The notes below the pieces were generated by a model that saw only the letters and a program-made list of their open reading frames with translations, did not search any database and had not been told where the DNA came from. A stretch of DNA of 64,000 bases from Lentilactobacillus kefiri (GTDB taxonomy: Bacteria > Bacillota > Bacilli > Lactobacillales > Lactobacillaceae): contig NZ_BJVK01000006.1 of NCBI RefSeq assembly GCF_007989105.1, positions 30,128 to 94,127 of the forward strand, read 5' to 3'. This document shows, in pieces, positions 25,269 through 35,359 of the stretch (the stretch's first letter is position 1; each line of letters opens with the position of its first letter). Both the position numbers and the translations under genes were made by a program.

Positions 25269-25569
25269 TGAGTTGGTGTTTCATAATTCGTTGAGTTTGC
25301 GTGTTAATCCAAAATTCTTCGGATTGATGCTGGCCATTTTGATCAAGATAATTAAAGCCAAAATGAAAAACTTCCGGATTTGAATTCTGACCTGGAATGG
25401 TGGTCCAGCTTCCCAGATATTTGAAGCCTTTTAATGCGGCTGAATGTTTGGTATTCTTAACGATAGTAGTTAAATGGTTGTTGTATTTTTGATCGGATTT
25501 GCTGACTGCGTAAGCTCCTGCAGCAAGTGCTGCCAGTGACAAACCATAAAATATTGTTTGCTTTTTCAT
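25258..25569 (-). CDS. Small exported or membrane-anchored hypothetical protein
   Basis: A 103-residue protein with N-terminus MKKQTIFYGLSLAALAAGAY, which is either a signal peptide or a single anchor (about 5-22), and a soluble tail rich in N, Q and aromatic residues (FHFGFNYLDQNGQHQSEEFW). I do not recognise the family. The tail's alternating pattern suggests a small beta-rich domain outside the cell. The ATG at 25569 is preferred because GGGGAG lies 6-7 bases before it; the longer frame to 25587 overlaps that site. The gene is convergent with trmB and overlaps its 3' end by 11 bases. Confidence 0.6.
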   Translation of the reverse strand: MKKQTIFYGLSLAALAAGAYAVSKSDQKYNNHLTTIVKNTKHSAALKGFKYLGSWTTIPGQNSNPEVFHFGFNYLDQNGQHQSEEFWINTQTQRIMKHQLITL

Positions 25570-25698
25570 AATTCTCCCCGTTTTCATTGTATGATATGTA
25601 TACTTTAATATATTGACGACGGATGAGCAAACTGAACCCGATAAATGACTTCATGCGGTATAATGTACTTTACATTAGTAAGTGAAAGGATGATTACT

Positions 25699-26034
25699 TT
25701 GAAAAAATTACAAAAAACGAACTTAAATGATCTCAACCAAGAACTTAAAAATGGCAAATACATGCTGTTCTTTACCGCTGACTGGTGCCCAGACTGCCGC
25801 TTTATCAAGCCTGCCATGCCAGCAATTGAAGCCGAATATTCTGAATATACCTTTTTGATGGTTGATCGTGATGAAAATATCGATCTTGCCGGTGAAATGG
25901 GTATTATGGGAATTCCAAGTTTCGTTGCTTATTCAGACGGCGAGGAAATTGGTCGTTTTAATAATGGCGACCGTAAGACAAAAGCTGAAGTTGAAAACTT
26001 TATCAACTCATTATCAAGTACCGTTGCAAAATAA
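25699..26034 (+). CDS. Thioredoxin-like protein with a WCPDC active site
   Basis: A 111-residue thioredoxin-fold protein. The active site ADWCPDC places redox cysteines at C30 and C33. The cis-proline is in MGIPSFVAYSDG. The Pro-Asp dipeptide between the cysteines differs from classical thioredoxin (CGPC), so its partner and potential are likely different. The start is TTG at 25699, because AAGGA lies 8 bases upstream; the ATG at 25690 sits on that site, and earlier ATGs (to 25645) lie around the promoter. A TATAAT at about 25659-25664 gives a short leader. The ytpR gene follows 24 bases on. Confidence 0.82.
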   Translation: MKKLQKTNLNDLNQELKNGKYMLFFTADWCPDCRFIKPAMPAIEAEYSEYTFLMVDRDENIDLAGEMGIMGIPSFVAYSDGEEIGRFNNGDRKTKAEVENFINSLSSTVAK

Positions 26035-26058
26035 TTTATTGTTGGAAGGAATTTTTAA

Positions 26059-26697
26059 ATGTTAATAGCCAGTTATAACCCCAAGAATACAGGCGACACA
26101 ATGGTTCTCATCATGAATCCCGATGCTGCCGCACAAGACGTTACAATTCATGATCATGTTGCCCGAATATTTTCAACTGAAGATAATCAAACACTGGGGT
26201 ACAACTTTTTAAAAGCAAGTGAAATTCTTCCTGAAATTGTAAAAGAAAATGGCCGAGTTTCATTAACCCAAGATCAGGTAGCCAAGTTAAATCAGTATCT
26301 TGACGGACACGGATTCTCTGGGGATATTGTCTATGATGACGCGCCCAAGTTTGTTGTTGGCTATGTGAAGTCAGTTGAAGATCATCCACATGCAAACCAT
26401 TTGCAGATTACCAAGACCGATATTGGAAATGGTAAAGATCTTCAAATCGTCAGTGGTTCTCCAAACATGCGTGAGAACATCAAAGTTGTTGTTGCTCTTA
26501 GTGGCGCAATGATGCCTAACGGACAAATTATCTGGCCTGGTGAACTGCATGGCGTTGAGAGTGACGGCATGATTTGTTCCGGCCGGGAACTGCATATTCC
26601 CAATGCACCTCAAGTTCCTGGTGCATTGATTTTGCCTGATGATTACCAAGTTGGAACTGCTTTTGATTTTCAAAAGGCACAACATTTATTTGACTAA
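26059..26697 (+). CDS. ytpR: YtpR family tRNA-binding domain protein
   Basis: A 212-residue protein with an N-terminal DUF4479-like region (about 1-85) and a C-terminal EMAP/OB tRNA-binding domain (about 95-200: VVGYVKSVEDHPHANHLQI, QIVSGSPNMR, GVESDGMICSGREL). The same fold forms the front of the PheT subunit encoded at 58.6 kb, so the two are paralogous domains. Role: probable tRNA binding. It heads the ytpR-sftA-murC order known from Bacillus; spacing to the next gene is 21 bases. AAGGA gives a clear ATG start. Confidence 0.9.
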   Translation: MLIASYNPKNTGDTMVLIMNPDAAAQDVTIHDHVARIFSTEDNQTLGYNFLKASEILPEIVKENGRVSLTQDQVAKLNQYLDGHGFSGDIVYDDAPKFVVGYVKSVEDHPHANHLQITKTDIGNGKDLQIVSGSPNMRENIKVVVALSGAMMPNGQIIWPGELHGVESDGMICSGRELHIPNAPQVPGALILPDDYQVGTAFDFQKAQHLFD

Positions 26698-26718
26698 ACT
26701 ATTTTGGGTGGATGAACT

Positions 26719-28914
26719 ATGAAGCATTATGATGGACCAGCTTTTTTTCGTAAAAAGGGGATTTCAAGAGCTCCTCGCGAAAAAAAGGTTACTAAACAAT
26801 TTAAAACACCACGTTTTGATGACACCCAAGACAAGCGGGCGGCAAATATTCTTAAGCGGGATTCGGACCATGGGGATGAAACACCTGCATTTCTAAAAGA
26901 GATTAAGAATTTCAAGCCTCAAAAGCGATCAAAATCTGATAAACGTAAGCAGCAGATTAAAACGAATTATTTTCTCAGCCAGCAGCGTCGTCAACATCAT
27001 TTGTATGATGAGTTGACCCGCCGGCTGCGGATTACATATGATGATTTAATTGTCATTGCCGATAAACAGGCAACAATTGATGAACCAAAAGAACAATCGA
27101 AAGAACCAACAAAGGCAAAAGAACCGGAAGATTTACCAACTTCTTATCCAGTTCAAACCACTGAAATGAAGCAAACGTCGTTACCGCGATCTACCAACAA
27201 TCATTTATCTGCGGATCATTCAGCAAGCCCACATTCAGCGAGTCAACGATTATCGAAGCATAGGCGCAGATCCTTGAATCATAGAGGACTGGGGCAATCA
27301 CTTAATACCATTATTAACAAGGAACAGGCCAGTAAATCTGACCTTTCTTTGTTTCATACTCAACATCGTGATACACCTTCAGCATCTGATAAAGCGCCGG
27401 TTCCGTCGGAAAAAGTTGTTGCGTCTCAAACAGAATCAGAGCAGAATCACATCCCAGCTGTGACAAGTGATGAACGGGGCTATCATTTCCCACCGATTTC
27501 ACTATTATCAAAACCACAGGTAGCTGAATCGGACTCGATTGACGAATGGATTTCCCATCAGTCTGATATTTTAAACCGGACATTTGCCGCGTTTAAAGTG
27601 GATGCCAAGGTCGTTGCATGGACGAACGGACCCACAGTTACCCAGTTCCAAGTTAAATTGGCTCTTGGTGTTAAAGTCAGCAGAATTACAAATTTGACCG
27701 ATGATTTAAAGCTGGCTTTGGCTGCCAAAGATATCCGGATTGAAGCACCAATTCCAGGTAAAACCACCGTTGGTATTGAAATCCCCAATCCTAAACCAAG
27801 GCCGGTTGTTTTATCTGAAGTGATTTCAACTGATCATTTCAAAAACAGTCAGTCTCCATTAACCACCGCACTGGGTGTTGATTTATCTGGCGTTCCTCGA
27901 ACAGCTGATGTTCGGAAAATGCCTCATGGGTTGATTGCCGGAGCGACAGGATCTGGAAAGAGTGTCTTTATCAATAGTCTGCTGGTTTCTTTATTGTATA
28001 AGGCAACGCCTTCAGAATTACGTTTATTGTTAATTGATCCTAAGGCCGTTGAACTAGCCCCTTACGATGGAATTCCACATTTGCTGTCACCCGTTATTTC
28101 AGATCCAAAGACGGCCGCAGCTTCTTTGAAATGGGTCACTGAGGAAATGGACCAGCGTTATGAAAAATTAGCAGCTGCTGGGGCAAAGAACATTGAACAA
28201 TTCAATCGTGACGCCGAAAAGTCTGGTGAATATGGATTAAAGATGCCTTATATTTTGGTGATCATTGATGAATTAGCCGATTTGATGATGGTCGCTTCAA
28301 GCAAAGTTGAAGATTACATTGTTCGAATTACTCAAAAAGCTCGGGCAGCCGGTATTCATTTAATTGTTGCCACTCAACGTCCAAGTGTCGATATTGTGAC
28401 TGGGACAATTAAGAATAATATTCCAACCAGAATTGCATTTATGGTTTCCAGTCAGGTTGATTCCAGAACGATTTTGGATTCTGCCGGGGCTGAGCGTCTG
28501 CTTGGCCGTGGGGACATGCTATATCTGGGTAGTGGCGCTAATCAGCCTGTCAGACTTCAAGGAGCGTTTGTAACCAATCAGGAGCTTGACAGGATTGTTG
28601 ATTTTGTTCGCCAACAAGATGAGCCAAAATATCTTTTCACACCGGATAGTTTAAAAAAATCCAGTTCTGAAGAAAGTTCACAAGACCGATTAATGCCCCA
28701 AGTTTTGAAATATATTGCAAATGAAAACACAATTTCTACCTCAAAGCTTCAACGTGTATTTTCAATCGGTTATAATAGAGCTGCAAACATTATTGATCAT
28801 TTGCAGGAAAAAGATCTGGTTTCAGAGCAACAGGGTTCAAAACCGCGGACTGTGTACTATAAGCCGACGGAAAATGGACCAGCTCCGGAATCACAGCACA
28901 ATAATCAAAAATAA
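26719..28914 (+). CDS. sftA: FtsK/SpoIIIE family DNA translocase (SftA-like)
   Basis: A 731-residue motor. Unlike FtsK proper, it has no N-terminal membrane helices: residues 1-270 are a basic, low-complexity linker. The motor starts with a FtsK alpha domain (about 275-370). Walker A GATGSGKSVF begins at G408, Walker B is LVIIDELADLM, and a C-terminal gamma winged helix (about 660-715; STSKLQRVFSIGYNRAANII) reads orientation sequences. The absence of membrane anchors matches SftA, which clears chromosomes from the division septum in the cytoplasm. Neighbours ytpR and murC match the Bacillus order. A membrane-bound FtsK may exist elsewhere in the genome. Confidence 0.88.
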   Translation: MKHYDGPAFFRKKGISRAPREKKVTKQFKTPRFDDTQDKRAANILKRDSDHGDETPAFLKEIKNFKPQKRSKSDKRKQQIKTNYFLSQQRRQHHLYDELTRRLRITYDDLIVIADKQATIDEPKEQSKEPTKAKEPEDLPTSYPVQTTEMKQTSLPRSTNNHLSADHSASPHSASQRLSKHRRRSLNHRGLGQSLNTIINKEQASKSDLSLFHTQHRDTPSASDKAPVPSEKVVASQTESEQNHIPAVTSDERGYHFPPISLLSKPQVAESDSIDEWISHQSDILNRTFAAFKVDAKVVAWTNGPTVTQFQVKLALGVKVSRITNLTDDLKLALAAKDIRIEAPIPGKTTVGIEIPNPKPRPVVLSEVISTDHFKNSQSPLTTALGVDLSGVPRTADVRKMPHGLIAGATGSGKSVFINSLLVSLLYKATPSELRLLLIDPKAVELAPYDGIPHLLSPVISDPKTAAASLKWVTEEMDQRYEKLAAAGAKNIEQFNRDAEKSGEYGLKMPYILVIIDELADLMMVASSKVEDYIVRITQKARAAGIHLIVATQRPSVDIVTGTIKNNIPTRIAFMVSSQVDSRTILDSAGAERLLGRGDMLYLGSGANQPVRLQGAFVTNQELDRIVDFVRQQDEPKYLFTPDSLKKSSSEESSQDRLMPQVLKYIANENTISTSKLQRVFSIGYNRAANIIDHLQEKDLVSEQQGSKPRTVYYKPTENGPAPESQHNNQK

Positions 28915-28939
28915 CATAATGGGATAGGTAGGATGTCGA

Positions 28940-30271
28940 ATGAATTCAGATACTGTATATCATTTTGTAGGAATTAAAGGAACAGGAATGGCCGCAATGG
29001 CTTTGATCTTGCATGATCGTGGCGAAAAAGTGCAGGGATCCGATATTGATCAGTACACTTTTACTCAACGAGGCCTTGAAAAAGCAGGTATTAAACTATT
29101 ACCTTTTGATGAAAAGAACATTCATGAAGGTTTGACGGTTATTGCCGGCAACTCATTTACTGATGACCATCCAGAAATCAAAAAAGCTCGGGAAATGGGC
29201 CTGACTGTTTATCGTTATCACCAATTCCTTGGTAAAATTATCAAGGGAAAGACGAGTATCGGTGTTTCCGGTGCCCACGGAAAGACAAGTACAACTGGCT
29301 TGCTGGCACACGTTCTTTCAGGAATTGCACCAACTGATTATTTAATCGGTGATGGTTCCGGTAAGGGTGTTCCAAATGCCCGGTTCTTTGTTTACGAAGC
29401 CGATGAATATCGTCGTCACTTCTTGGCAACTGAACCTGATTATGCCATTATGACAAACATCGATTTTGACCATCCTGATTACTACAAGAGTATTGATGAC
29501 GTTCAAAGCGCTTTTCAAACCTTTGCCAATCAGACTAAGAAAGGCATTTTTGCCTGGGGCGATGACAAGCGGCTTCGTCAATTAAAAGCCAAGGTTCCAA
29601 TTTATTACTATGGTTTGCATGATACAGATGATTTCCAAGCTGTTGACGTTAAGCGGACAACTAGTGGTTCAAGCTTCAATGTCACATATAAAGGCAAAGA
29701 CCTAGGAAACTTCTTTGTTCCATTGTTTGGTGAACACAATATCTTCAATTCATTAGCTGTTGTTGCGGTGGCATATTTCGAAGATGTTAACCTTGATGAA
29801 ATTCGTAAAGAATTAAAAACATTCCAAGGTGTTAAGCGCCGATTTGCTGAACGCAAGATTGCCGGCATGACGATTATTGATGATTATGCTCACCATCCAA
29901 CTGAAATTAAAGCCACTATTGATGCTGCTCGCCAAGAATATCCAAACAAACAGATTGCGGTTGTGTTCCAACCACATACGTTCAGTCGGACGATTGCGTT
30001 AATGGACGACTTTGCCAAGAGTTTGAATCTTGCTGATGAAGTCTTCTTGACTTCAATTTACAGCTCACCACGTGAAAGTCACGGCAAGGTTTCAAGTGAA
30101 GATTTGTCAAAGAAGATTACCAAAGGTGGTCGGATCCTATCTGTTGATAACATGTCACCATTATTGGATTACGATAATGATGTGGTTATCTTCATGGGTG
30201 CCGGAGATATCCAAAAGTATGAAAAATCATATGAGGATCTCTTGAGCCATTTAACTAAGAAAACTAATTAA
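28940..30271 (+). CDS. murC: UDP-N-acetylmuramate--L-alanine ligase
   Basis: A 443-residue Mur ligase that adds the first L-Ala to UDP-MurNAc. The N-terminal domain starts [17 protein letters not shown], the ATP loop is GAHGKTSTT (about 111-119) and the central motif [10 protein letters not shown] marks MurC. The C-terminal domain contains [10 protein letters not shown]. It is the last gene of ytpR-sftA-murC. Lacking another D-Ala-D-Ala or MurD gene here, it is a stand-alone wall step, feeding the pool later used by MurE at 7 kb. A modest terminator follows. Confidence 0.95.
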   Translation: MNSDTVYHFVGIKGTGMAAMALILHDRGEKVQGSDIDQYTFTQRGLEKAGIKLLPFDEKNIHEGLTVIAGNSFTDDHPEIKKAREMGLTVYRYHQFLGKIIKGKTSIGVSGAHGKTSTTGLLAHVLSGIAPTDYLIGDGSGKGVPNARFFVYEADEYRRHFLATEPDYAIMTNIDFDHPDYYKSIDDVQSAFQTFANQTKKGIFAWGDDKRLRQLKAKVPIYYYGLHDTDDFQAVDVKRTTSGSSFNVTYKGKDLGNFFVPLFGEHNIFNSLAVVAVAYFEDVNLDEIRKELKTFQGVKRRFAERKIAGMTIIDDYAHHPTEIKATIDAARQEYPNKQIAVVFQPHTFSRTIALMDDFAKSLNLADEVFLTSIYSSPRESHGKVSSEDLSKKITKGGRILSVDNMSPLLDYDNDVVIFMGAGDIQKYEKSYEDLLSHLTKKTN

Positions 30272-30279
30272 GATATCTT

Positions 30280-30328
30280 ATAGAAGCTGTTAATTGGGTG
30301 GTAATTACTTGATTAATGGCTTCTATTT
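30280..30328 (+). terminator. Probable murC terminator overlapping the BI-1 promoter
   Basis: Arms TAGAAGC-TG-TTAAT and ATTAA-TG-GCTTCTA (30281-30325) form a stem with a 16-17-base loop and a short T run. The promoter of the next gene begins inside it. Confidence 0.5.
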
Positions 30329-30336
30329 GGTAAAAT
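30309..30336 (+). promoter_or_regulatory. Promoter of the BI-1 family gene
   Basis: -35 TTGATT (30309-30314), 16-base spacer, -10 TAAAAT (30331-30336). The -35 is in the 3' part of the murC terminator. Confidence 0.5.
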
Positions 30337-30414
30337 TACTTAACAGTATAGGTATGAATGCTGTTTCATAATCTGAATGGTGTTCAAACTTACAAATAAA
30401 AGGGAGCGGATTTA

Positions 30415-31137
30415 ATGAACAATTATCCAAATGAACAACCGGAAGCTCGGAAAGTCGTTAACAACGCTGCCGGGTTGAATACCTTCTTAACGAAAATGTA
30501 TGGCTGGATGAGTCTGGCCGTCTTGGTTTCAGCAGCAACCGCATTTTTGGTTAGTGGTTCTGTTGCCGGTGGAATGGCTGTTTACATTGCAGCTCATCGA
30601 GGTGTTATGTGGGGATCAGTGATTTTATGGTTTTTCTTGCCAATTATCATTTCAATTCAGGCATTGAAACGGCCGACACTTGCATTTACGGTATTAATGC
30701 TATATTCCATTCTTAGTGGCTTTGTGTTTGCCACCGTGGCTTGGGCATATACCGGTGCTTCTATCGCAGCAGCCTTTGTTTCTGCTTCGGCAATCTTTAT
30801 TACGATGACAACTGTTGGTCTAGTGACCAATAAAAGTTTGGATTGTTGGGGTGCGCAGGCAACTGCCGCATTAATCGCATTGGTAATTGCGATGGTTATT
30901 AACATCTTCCTTCGCAGCTCGATGATTTCATTTGTCCTCTCAATCATTGCCGTCATTATCTTCACTGTCTTGACTGCATATGACACTCAGAAGATGAAGC
31001 AAATGTATAATCAATATGCTGGCAATGGCGAAGTTTCGATGACTGGTTTGGCAGTCTTCGGTGCTTTGCAATTGTATTTGGACTTCGTTAACTTATTTAT
31101 CCAATTACTTTCAATTTTCGGTAATAACGAGCGTTAA
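30415..31137 (+). CDS. Bax inhibitor-1 (BI-1/YetJ) family membrane protein
   Basis: A 240-residue protein with seven likely membrane helices starting at about residue 25, preceded by a short polar N-terminus. The conserved DTQKMK motif and YLDFVNLFIQLLSIFG near the end mark the BI-1/YccA family; the aspartates in this region form the calcium/pH sensor of YetJ. These proteins leak calcium in a pH-dependent way, so a role in ion balance is likely but not shown here. The ATG follows AAGGGAG. It is a single-gene unit with its own promoter and terminator. Confidence 0.88.
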   Translation: MNNYPNEQPEARKVVNNAAGLNTFLTKMYGWMSLAVLVSAATAFLVSGSVAGGMAVYIAAHRGVMWGSVILWFFLPIIISIQALKRPTLAFTVLMLYSILSGFVFATVAWAYTGASIAAAFVSASAIFITMTTVGLVTNKSLDCWGAQATAALIALVIAMVINIFLRSSMISFVLSIIAVIIFTVLTAYDTQKMKQMYNQYAGNGEVSMTGLAVFGALQLYLDFVNLFIQLLSIFGNNER

Positions 31138-31154
31138 TTTTTAAAACAATCATG

Positions 31155-31188
31155 AACGATTAACCATTGAGTTGGTTGATCGTTTTTT
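31155..31188 (+). terminator. Terminator of the BI-1 gene
   Basis: Twelve-base stem AACGATTAACCA (31155-31166) with TGGTTGATCGTT (31173-31184), one G-U pair, then T tract. Confidence 0.8.
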
Positions 31189-31240
31189 GTTATCTGTCGT
31201 GGTAAAATTAAAGTAATAGTTTTCATCAGAGGAGAAGTCA

Positions 31241-33895
31241 ATGACTAAGAAATTATTATTAATCGATGGTAATAGTGTCGCTTTTAAAGCATTTTATGCC
31301 TTGTACACTGCCATGGATAAATTTACAAATTCATCCGGCCTGCACACCAGCGCCATCTTTGGTTTTAATCGGATGCTGGACAAGGTTTTAACTACTGAAA
31401 AGCCAACCGACGTGCTGGTGGCGTTTGATGCTGGTAAAGTTACATTCCGAACTAAAATGTATGCGGATTATAAGGGTGGTCGGGCAAAAACGCCGACTGA
31501 ATTATCAGAACAATTCCCATTTATCAAAGAACTTCTGAACGACCGTGGCATTCAAACTTATGAGCTGCCCAATTATGAAGCCGATGATATTATCGGTACG
31601 TTGGCGAAGCAAGCTGAAGATGCCGGTGATTATAAGGTTGTTATCGTGACTGGAGACCGCGATTTAACGCAACTGACTTCCGACAAGACAACCGTTCAGG
31701 TTTCCAAAAAAGGTGTGACAGAATTGGAAACCTACACACCAAAACACGTGGAAGAAAAGCTCGGTGTTAAGCCGAGTCAAATTATTGAGATTAAAGGTCT
31801 GAAGGGTGATAACTCTGATAATTATCCAGGTGTCGAAAAAGTTGGTGATAAGACTGCCGTTAAGCTGGTTCAGCAATTTGGCACGATTGAAAACCTTTAT
31901 AAGAATATTGATCAGGTCTCAGGCAAAAAATTAAAAGAACATTTGATTAACGATCAAAAGCAGGCCGAAAGAGCTCATACTTTGGCAACGATTAATCGTG
32001 AGGCACCCATTACAATTTCCTTGGATAAACTAAAATATCAAGGTGATAATATTGAAAAGCTCACTGATTTTTATGAGCGAATGGGCTTTAAATCATTTCT
32101 GTCAAAATTGTCAGTTGATGATAATGATCACGCTGATGATCAAAAGGCCATTCAATATACCGTTTTAGATGCAAAAAACGTCTCCGAGCTTGATCAGTTT
32201 ACGGACGAAGTTTCATTTCATCTTGAGATGTCCGAAGAAAATTATCATATCTCGCCGTTAGTGGGATTTGCCATTGGCCAAGGGGACAAGTGGTACGCAA
32301 CCAATAACCCGGACCTGTTGGAAAACGACCACGTTAAACGATTACTGACAAGTCAGAAAATCAAGAAGAACGTTTTTGATGCCAAACGGACCTATGTTGG
32401 CTTATACCGTCAGGGTATCAAGCTTCAAAATGTTGACTTCGATATGCTGCTGGTCTCATATTTGCTTAATACAACTAATAATAGTAATGACGTTGGAACC
32501 GTTGCCCATCTGCACGGGTTCTATAATGTTAAAACCGATGAAGAAGTTTATGGCAAGGGTGCCAAGCGTAAGATTGAGACTGAATCACCCGAATTTTTGT
32601 CCCACTTGGTTCATAAAGTCAATGCGATTGATCAGTTACACGATGAAATGTTTAAAGATCTTGACGAGCATAATCAAACCAAGCTCTATCGCGACATTGA
32701 AATTAAGATTGCGTTTGTATTGGCCCAAATGGAAATCAACGGCATTAAAGTGGATTCTGCCACTCTTGAAAGTATGGGCAGCAAGTTCAAAGAGCGTTTG
32801 GCAGAAATTCAACAGACAATTTATCAAGAAGCTGGCGAAGAATTTAATATTGGTTCACCCAAGCAGCTTGGTAAGATTTTGTTTGAAAAGTTACGTTTGC
32901 CAATTTTGAAAAAGACTAAAACCGGCTATTCAACTTCAGTCGATGTTTTGGAAAAGCTGGCGCCAGATGCACCGATCGTCCAAAATGTCTTGGATTACCG
33001 TCAAATTGCCAAGTTACTTTCCACATACGTTGATGGCCTCTTGAAGGTGATTCATAAAGATGATTCCAAGGTTCACACCAGATATTTGCAGACTTTAACC
33101 CAGACCGGCCGATTGTCTTCAGTAGATCCAAACTTACAGAACATCCCGGTTCGAACTGAAGAAGGCCGTTTGATTCGTCAAGCATTTATTCCATCGCATC
33201 CCGGTTGGCAAATCTTTTCATCCGATTATTCGCAAATTGAACTGCGGGTTTTGGCTTCAATTACTGAGGACAAAAACATGCAGGATGCCTTTAAAAACGG
33301 TGAAGATATTCATGCCACTACTGCCAGGAGAATCTTTGGATTGCCTTCCAACGAGGAAGTAACTCCTGATTTGAGACGTCAGGCAAAGGCGGTTAATTTT
33401 GGAATTGTTTACGGTATTAGTGATTTTGGTTTGTCAAAGAATACCGGTATTACCCGTAAGCATGCGCATCAATTTATTCAGCGTTACTTCGAAGAATATC
33501 CCGGCGTAAAGAAGTATATGAACGATATTGTGGAATTTGCACGGAATCACCGCTATGTTGAAACAATTGCCCACAGACGGCGTTATTTGCCCGATATCAA
33601 TGCCAAGAGCTTCAACCTGCGTTCGTTTGCTGAAAGAACCGCGATGAACACACCAATCCAAGGAAGCGCAGCGGATATTATCAAAATTGCCATGATTAAT
33701 ATGGCAGATGCTATTAAAGATATGAAGACCAGAATGTTACTCCAGGTCCACGATGAATTAATCTTCGAAGTTCCAGATGAAGAAATGGAAACTGTCAAAA
33801 AGTTAATTCCAAGTGTCATGGATTCGGCAATCAAGCTGCACGTTCCATTGAAGGTTGAAAGCCACTGGGGTAAAACATGGTATGATGCAAAATAA
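31241..33895 (+). CDS. polA: DNA polymerase I
   Basis: An 884-residue family A polymerase for gap filling and primer removal. The N-terminal 5'-3' exonuclease (about 1-290) has EADDIIGTL and GDRDLTQL. The middle domain (about 305-480) corresponds to the 3'-5' exonuclease, but its first acidic motif reads FHLEM instead of the DTET type, so proofreading is probably absent, as in other Gram-positive Pol I. The polymerase carries motif A SSDYSQIELR, motif B RRQAKAVNFGIVYG and motif C QVHDELIFE. It starts a polA-mutM-coaE-nrdR-dnaB-dnaI run. AGAGGAG precedes the ATG. Confidence 0.96.
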   Translation: MTKKLLLIDGNSVAFKAFYALYTAMDKFTNSSGLHTSAIFGFNRMLDKVLTTEKPTDVLVAFDAGKVTFRTKMYADYKGGRAKTPTELSEQFPFIKELLNDRGIQTYELPNYEADDIIGTLAKQAEDAGDYKVVIVTGDRDLTQLTSDKTTVQVSKKGVTELETYTPKHVEEKLGVKPSQIIEIKGLKGDNSDNYPGVEKVGDKTAVKLVQQFGTIENLYKNIDQVSGKKLKEHLINDQKQAERAHTLATINREAPITISLDKLKYQGDNIEKLTDFYERMGFKSFLSKLSVDDNDHADDQKAIQYTVLDAKNVSELDQFTDEVSFHLEMSEENYHISPLVGFAIGQGDKWYATNNPDLLENDHVKRLLTSQKIKKNVFDAKRTYVGLYRQGIKLQNVDFDMLLVSYLLNTTNNSNDVGTVAHLHGFYNVKTDEEVYGKGAKRKIETESPEFLSHLVHKVNAIDQLHDEMFKDLDEHNQTKLYRDIEIKIAFVLAQMEINGIKVDSATLESMGSKFKERLAEIQQTIYQEAGEEFNIGSPKQLGKILFEKLRLPILKKTKTGYSTSVDVLEKLAPDAPIVQNVLDYRQIAKLLSTYVDGLLKVIHKDDSKVHTRYLQTLTQTGRLSSVDPNLQNIPVRTEEGRLIRQAFIPSHPGWQIFSSDYSQIELRVLASITEDKNMQDAFKNGEDIHATTARRIFGLPSNEEVTPDLRRQAKAVNFGIVYGISDFGLSKNTGITRKHAHQFIQRYFEEYPGVKKYMNDIVEFARNHRYVETIAHRRRYLPDINAKSFNLRSFAERTAMNTPIQGSAADIIKIAMINMADAIKDMKTRMLLQVHDELIFEVPDEEMETVKKLIPSVMDSAIKLHVPLKVESHWGKTWYDAK

Positions 33896-33918
33896 TTTGA
33901 ATTAATGGGGGATCTAAA

Positions 33919-34758
33919 ATGCCTGAATTACCTGAAGTTGAGACTGTAAGACGCGGGCTGACTCAATTAGTTGAGGGAAGTACCATCAAAACAGTTGACG
34001 TTTTATATGCAAAAATGATTAATCTTCCTCCTGATGATTTTAAAGAAGCTCTTCGTGGCAAACGAATTGAAAAGATTGATCGTCGGGGGAAATATCTTTT
34101 TATTCGCCTGAGTGGTCATTTGACGATTGTGTCCCATCTTCGGATGGAAGGGAAATACGATGTTGAACCGGAAGGATCGCCCATTGATAAGCACACGCAC
34201 ATTATTTTCCACTTAACGGATGGGCGTCAGTTAAGGTATAACGATACCCGAAAATTTGGGCGGATGAACTTGGTTGATACTGGAACCGAGATGCAGGTTG
34301 CCGGTTTGAAAACCATTGGACCGGAACCAACCGAAAAAGATTTGACGGTCGAGTATATGAAGCGGATTTTCGCAAAAAGCCGGAAAGTTATCAAGCCGTT
34401 TCTGCTGGATCAAAGCAACATCGCCGGTTTGGGAAACATTTACGCCGATGAGGTCTTATGGTTGAGTAAAATTAACCCCAAACAGCCGGTCAATACAATT
34501 AGTCTCGCAAAGATTAAAGTCTTACGAAAGAACATTATTGACGAACTGGCAAGAGCAATTGCAGGCCATGGCACAACCGTTCATTCATATTCAACTGCAT
34601 ACGGCGAAGCTGGACAGTTTCAAAATCACTTAAATGTGTATGGCAGAGAGGGTGAACCCTGCCCACGATGTGGAACCAAAATCGTTAAAATCAAGTTGGC
34701 CCAAAGAGGCACGCACTTTTGCCCGAAGTGTCAACGGTTGCGTGGTGTTAAGAAATGA
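33919..34758 (+). CDS. mutM: Formamidopyrimidine-DNA glycosylase (Fpg/MutM)
   Basis: A 279-residue base-excision repair enzyme for 8-oxoguanine. It starts MPELPEVETV, with catalytic P2 and E3 exposed after methionine removal. The helix-two-turn-helix motif (about 150-200) includes LLDQSNIAGLGNIYADE, and the C-terminal zinc finger CPRCG...CPKC holds four cysteines. The ATG follows GGGGG. It overlaps coaE by 4 bases (ATGA) and lies 23 bases after polA, so repair and Pol I are co-transcribed. Confidence 0.97.
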   Translation: MPELPEVETVRRGLTQLVEGSTIKTVDVLYAKMINLPPDDFKEALRGKRIEKIDRRGKYLFIRLSGHLTIVSHLRMEGKYDVEPEGSPIDKHTHIIFHLTDGRQLRYNDTRKFGRMNLVDTGTEMQVAGLKTIGPEPTEKDLTVEYMKRIFAKSRKVIKPFLLDQSNIAGLGNIYADEVLWLSKINPKQPVNTISLAKIKVLRKNIIDELARAIAGHGTTVHSYSTAYGEAGQFQNHLNVYGREGEPCPRCGTKIVKIKLAQRGTHFCPKCQRLRGVKK

Positions 34759-35345
34759 CAAAATTAGTTGGTTTAACTGGTGGCATCGCGACCGGTAAAT
34801 CGCTCGTGAGCGGCTATCTACAAAAAAAGGGTATTCCAGTGATTGACGCCGACTTGGTCACTCACAAAGTAGAAGCAAAGGGAACGCCGGGACTTGAAGC
34901 TTTAGTTAAAGCCTTTGGCCCGCAGATCATCCTTTCCGACGGGGCACTAAACCGATCGGAATTAGGCAAAATTGTTTTCAATAATCCCAGTGATTTGAAG
35001 CAGTTGGTCAGAATTATTGATCCCTTTATCCGATCGGAAATCTTTAAACAACTCGCCGCGTATCAGTCGGTTCCTTTGACGGTTCTGGATGCGCCAACTT
35101 TATTTGAAAACGGCTATGCCCATTTAGTCGATGAATTGGTCGTTGTCTACACTGATCCGGTCACGCAGTTGCACCGTTTGATGAAACGCAATAAACTGAG
35201 TATTGTGAATGCTAATAAGAGAATTCAAAACCAATGGCCGTTGCAGACAAAATGCAATTTGGCTGATACAATTATTTATAACTCTGGTACAGCCGAACAA
35301 ACGCTGCTCCAAGTCGATAATTGGTTGGCAAATGAAATGAAATAG
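34755..35345 (+). CDS. coaE: Dephospho-CoA kinase
   Basis: A 196-residue kinase that phosphorylates the 3'-OH of dephospho-CoA, the last step of coenzyme A synthesis. The P-loop GGIATGKS is at about 9-16, the substrate loop is DADLVTHK (about 32-39), and the lid region is HRLMKRN. The C-terminal [13 protein letters not shown] matches family ends. It overlaps mutM, and nrdR follows within 15 bases. Length is normal. Confidence 0.95.
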   Translation: MTKLVGLTGGIATGKSLVSGYLQKKGIPVIDADLVTHKVEAKGTPGLEALVKAFGPQIILSDGALNRSELGKIVFNNPSDLKQLVRIIDPFIRSEIFKQLAAYQSVPLTVLDAPTLFENGYAHLVDELVVVYTDPVTQLHRLMKRNKLSIVNANKRIQNQWPLQTKCNLADTIIYNSGTAEQTLLQVDNWLANEMK

Positions 35346-35359
35346 ACGAGGTGAACGCC

